Assembly: GCF_014635485.1 (NCBI RefSeq)
Contig: NZ_BMCX01000002.1
Coordinates: 146,396-210,395, forward strand
Direction of reading: 5' to 3'
DNA from: Corynebacterium pelargi
GTDB taxonomy: Bacteria; Actinomycetota; Actinomycetes; Mycobacteriales; Mycobacteriaceae
DNA length: 64,000 nucleotides
Position 1 is the first letter of the stretch. Each line of letters begins with the position of its first letter. The position numbers and the translations under genes were made by a program. Of the stretch, positions 62,850-64,000 are shown in pieces. The notes under the pieces were generated by a model. That model did not search any database and had not been told where the DNA came from. It was given only the letters and a program-made list of their open reading frames with translations.

Positions 62850-62887
62850 CTGTTCTTTTATCTAGGGTAACCTAGTTGGAAGATCGT

Positions 62888-62962
62888 GGCGGTGTAGCTC
62901 AGTGGTAGAGCAAGCGACTCATAATCGCTGTGTCGCGAGTTCAATTCTCGCCATCGCTACCA
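62888..62962 (+). tRNA. tRNA-Met (CAT), elongator type
   Basis: 72 nt plus an encoded CCA (62960-62962). Acceptor GGCGGTG pairs with CATCGCT including G-U pairs, anticodon CAT in ACTCATAAT, T-arm AGTTCAATT. A normal first pair and the absence of the initiator features argue for elongator Met. Confidence 0.9.
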
Positions 62963-62963
62963 A

Positions 62964-63036
62964 AGGGGCGTGGCTCAATTGGTAGAGCATCGGTCTCCAA
63001 AACCGAAGGTTGCAGGTTCGAGTCCTGTCGCCCCTG
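62964..63036 (+). tRNA. tRNA-Trp (CCA)
   Basis: 73 nt; acceptor AGGGGCG pairs with CGCCCCT, discriminator G. Anticodon CCA in TCTCCAAAA, T-arm GGTTCGAGT. It starts one base after the encoded CCA of tRNA-Met, so both come from one transcript. No encoded CCA. Confidence 0.95.
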
Positions 63037-63050
63037 CAAGAGAAAAAATA

Positions 63051-63083
63051 GAACACCCGGTTGCCTTGAGGTACCGGGTGTTC
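63051..63083 (+). terminator. Terminator after the tRNA-Thr/Met/Trp group
   Basis: GAACACCCGGT pairs with ACCGGGTGTTC around a short loop, followed by TTGCGTT. Confidence 0.85.
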
Positions 63084-63093
63084 TTGCGTTCTA

Positions 63094-63120
63094 TTGGCAC
63101 CACCATCAGCGTGCTATAGT
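63094..63120 (+). promoter_or_regulatory. Candidate secE promoter
   Basis: TTGGCA (63094-63099) and TATAGT (63115-63120), spacer 15 bp. The roughly 65-nt leader contains a TGGCG/CGCCA hairpin near 63151. Confidence 0.5.
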
Positions 63121-63192
63121 TGCCAATCTGAACGTGGTGCACCTGGCGGTGCGCCAAAAGGTCCCGATAGGCAACATGATTAAGGGAATGCA

Positions 63193-63513
63193 GTGAGCGA
63201 AGAACAACGGCAACCTACCTCGGCAGCCCGGCCCACCGGCAAGCGCCAACTCGCCGGAACGAGCACCGTTGATGCTTCCCAAGCGGAGGCCAAGAAGGTA
63301 GCCAAGCGCGAGCATGATGATCGCCCCGGCGGTTCCGTCGTGCAGTTCCTGCCTGAGGTGGGCAAGGAAATGCGCAAGGTGATTTGGCCTACCACCAAGC
63401 AGATGGTCAACTACACCATCATCGTGTTTGCTTTCCTGATTTTGATGACGGCTCTTGTAGCAGGCGTGGACTTCGTCGCCGGCTTGGGAGTTGAAAAGGT
63501 GCTGACCCGGTAG
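63193..63513 (+). CDS. secE: Preprotein translocase subunit SecE
   Basis: Essential partner of SecY in the translocon. A 106-residue protein with a hydrophilic N-terminal half, the conserved amphipathic helix FLPEVGKEMRKVIWPTTKQMVNYT (lying on the cytosolic face), and one membrane segment IVFAFLILMTALVAGVDFV. The long charged N-terminus is usual in Corynebacterium. The start is GTG at 63193 with AAGGGAAT upstream. It follows the tRNA group and precedes nusG, the standard actinobacterial order. Confidence 0.95.
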   Translation: MSEEQRQPTSAARPTGKRQLAGTSTVDASQAEAKKVAKREHDDRPGGSVVQFLPEVGKEMRKVIWPTTKQMVNYTIIVFAFLILMTALVAGVDFVAGLGVEKVLTR

Positions 63514-63539
63514 TTATACTGGCACCCACTAAAAAAGAA

Positions 63540-63576
63540 GATCCCGCCTCACCGAAAGCACTGGTGAGGCGGGATA
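63540..63576 (+). terminator. Terminator between secE and nusG
   Basis: ATCCCGCCTCACC (63541-63553) pairs with GGTGAGGCGGGAT (63563-63575) around a 9-nt loop, then ACTTTATG. nusG thus needs its own promoter or read-through. Confidence 0.88.
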
Positions 63577-63667
63577 CTTTATGTCAGTGAGCGGGCTAGG
63601 CTTAAAAGCAGCACGGCCACCACGCTGGCAGGAAGTACGACACACCTTCAAGAGGATGGAACACAGT

Positions 63668-64000
63668 ATGAGCGATGAGCACAAAGGCTCCTTTGCTGAT
63701 GCTTTCGGCGAAGCCGTCGAAGCATCACTAAGCGCCGAGCAAGAACAAGAGCAGCAGTCCGAAACCTCCAACGAGGTTGAGGTTGAAGAGCAAACGGTGC
63801 AGGAAGCCGACTACGAGGCTGCCATCGCTGAAGACTCCGAGGAACTCGACGCCGATGCCGAGTACAAGGCTCGCCTGCGTAAGTTCACCCGTGAGCTGAA
63901 AAAGCAGCCCGGCAAGTGGTACATCATTCAGTGCTACTCCGGTTATGAGAACAAGGTGAAGACCAACCTGGACATGCGTGCCCAGACCCTTGAGGTGGAA
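63668..64000 (+). CDS. nusG: Transcription elongation/termination factor NusG, 5' part
   Basis: The window holds the first 111 codons. An acidic, Glu-rich N-terminal extension (about 75 residues, as in other actinobacterial NusG) precedes the NGN domain, which begins KKQPGKWYIIQCYSGYENKVKTNLDMRA. The KOW domain lies beyond the window. GAGGATGG precedes the ATG at 63668. TAGGCT at 63597-63602, after the secE terminator, is a candidate -10 box. Confidence 0.95.
   Translation, partial: MSDEHKGSFADAFGEAVEASLSAEQEQEQQSETSNEVEVEEQTVQEADYEAAIAEDSEELDADAEYKARLRKFTRELKKQPGKWYIIQCYSGYENKVKTNLDMRAQTLEVE

Overview
The window is a gene-dense, GC-rich chromosomal segment of a Corynebacterium or a very close relative within the Mycobacteriales. 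This rests on a secreted mycolyltransferase, a ramB regulator beside sdhCAB, mshA (mycothiol), a mycobacterial-type menaquinone cluster with a MenJ-like reductase, the 33-residue actinobacterial ribosomal protein bS22, and many genes that start 6-9 nt after a TANNNT -10 box with no Shine-Dalgarno (leaderless genes). The gene order follows the lpd-to-nusG stretch known from C. glutamicum. I saw no insertion sequence, prophage module or CRISPR array.

Layout. 1-8.4 kb: mycolyltransferase (cut by the window edge), lpd, a small DUF6767-like gene, ramB, and sdhCAB with RamB-type and GlxR-type operators between ramB and sdhC. 8.6-13.7 kb: conserved membrane proteins (DUF445, DUF2516), a DeoC-like protein lacking the aldolase lysines, a DUF2993 lipid-binding protein, a methyltransferase and a DUF2505 protein. 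13.7-19.7 kb: murB, fadD, a hexose-phosphate mutarotase-like gene, mshA and gpmA. 19.8-27.4 kb: two paralogous lipoproteins, the senX3-regX3 two-component pair, a cysteine-rich protein resembling Rv0495c, ppx, an acidic membrane protein and proC. 27.8-30.95 kb: an excisionase-type DNA-binding protein, bS22 behind a long structured leader, a DsbA-like protein, a SerB1-like HAD phosphatase and a glutaredoxin-like protein.

31.1-44.6 kb is the heme block: hemA, hemC, hemD, hemB, hemE, cgoX (hemY) and hemL. Between hemB and hemE lie two small membrane proteins and an 883-residue P1B-ATPase homologue in which the phosphorylated Asp, the TGE loop, the GDGxxND loop, the intramembrane Cys-Pro-Cys and the HMA CxxC are all replaced. 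This apparent pseudo-transporter is the most unusual protein here. 44.0-48.9 kb carries cytochrome c maturation (TlpA-like lipoprotein, CcdA, ResB, CcsB), followed by an ArsR-type repressor on the opposite strand.

49.3-62.2 kb is a menaquinone cluster: menA, menE, menB, menC, menD, menG, menJ and a long-chain polyprenyl diphosphate synthase, interspersed with mgtA-type glycosyltransferase, VOC-like and lactate/malate-dehydrogenase-like genes. menF and menH are not in the window. 62.2-64 kb carries tRNA-Tyr, a possibly frameshifted small gene behind a consensus promoter, tRNA-Thr, tRNA-Met, tRNA-Trp, secE and the start of nusG.

Taken together, much of the segment builds the respiratory chain: succinate dehydrogenase, heme, cytochrome c assembly and menaquinone. 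The remainder covers envelope synthesis and redox homeostasis.
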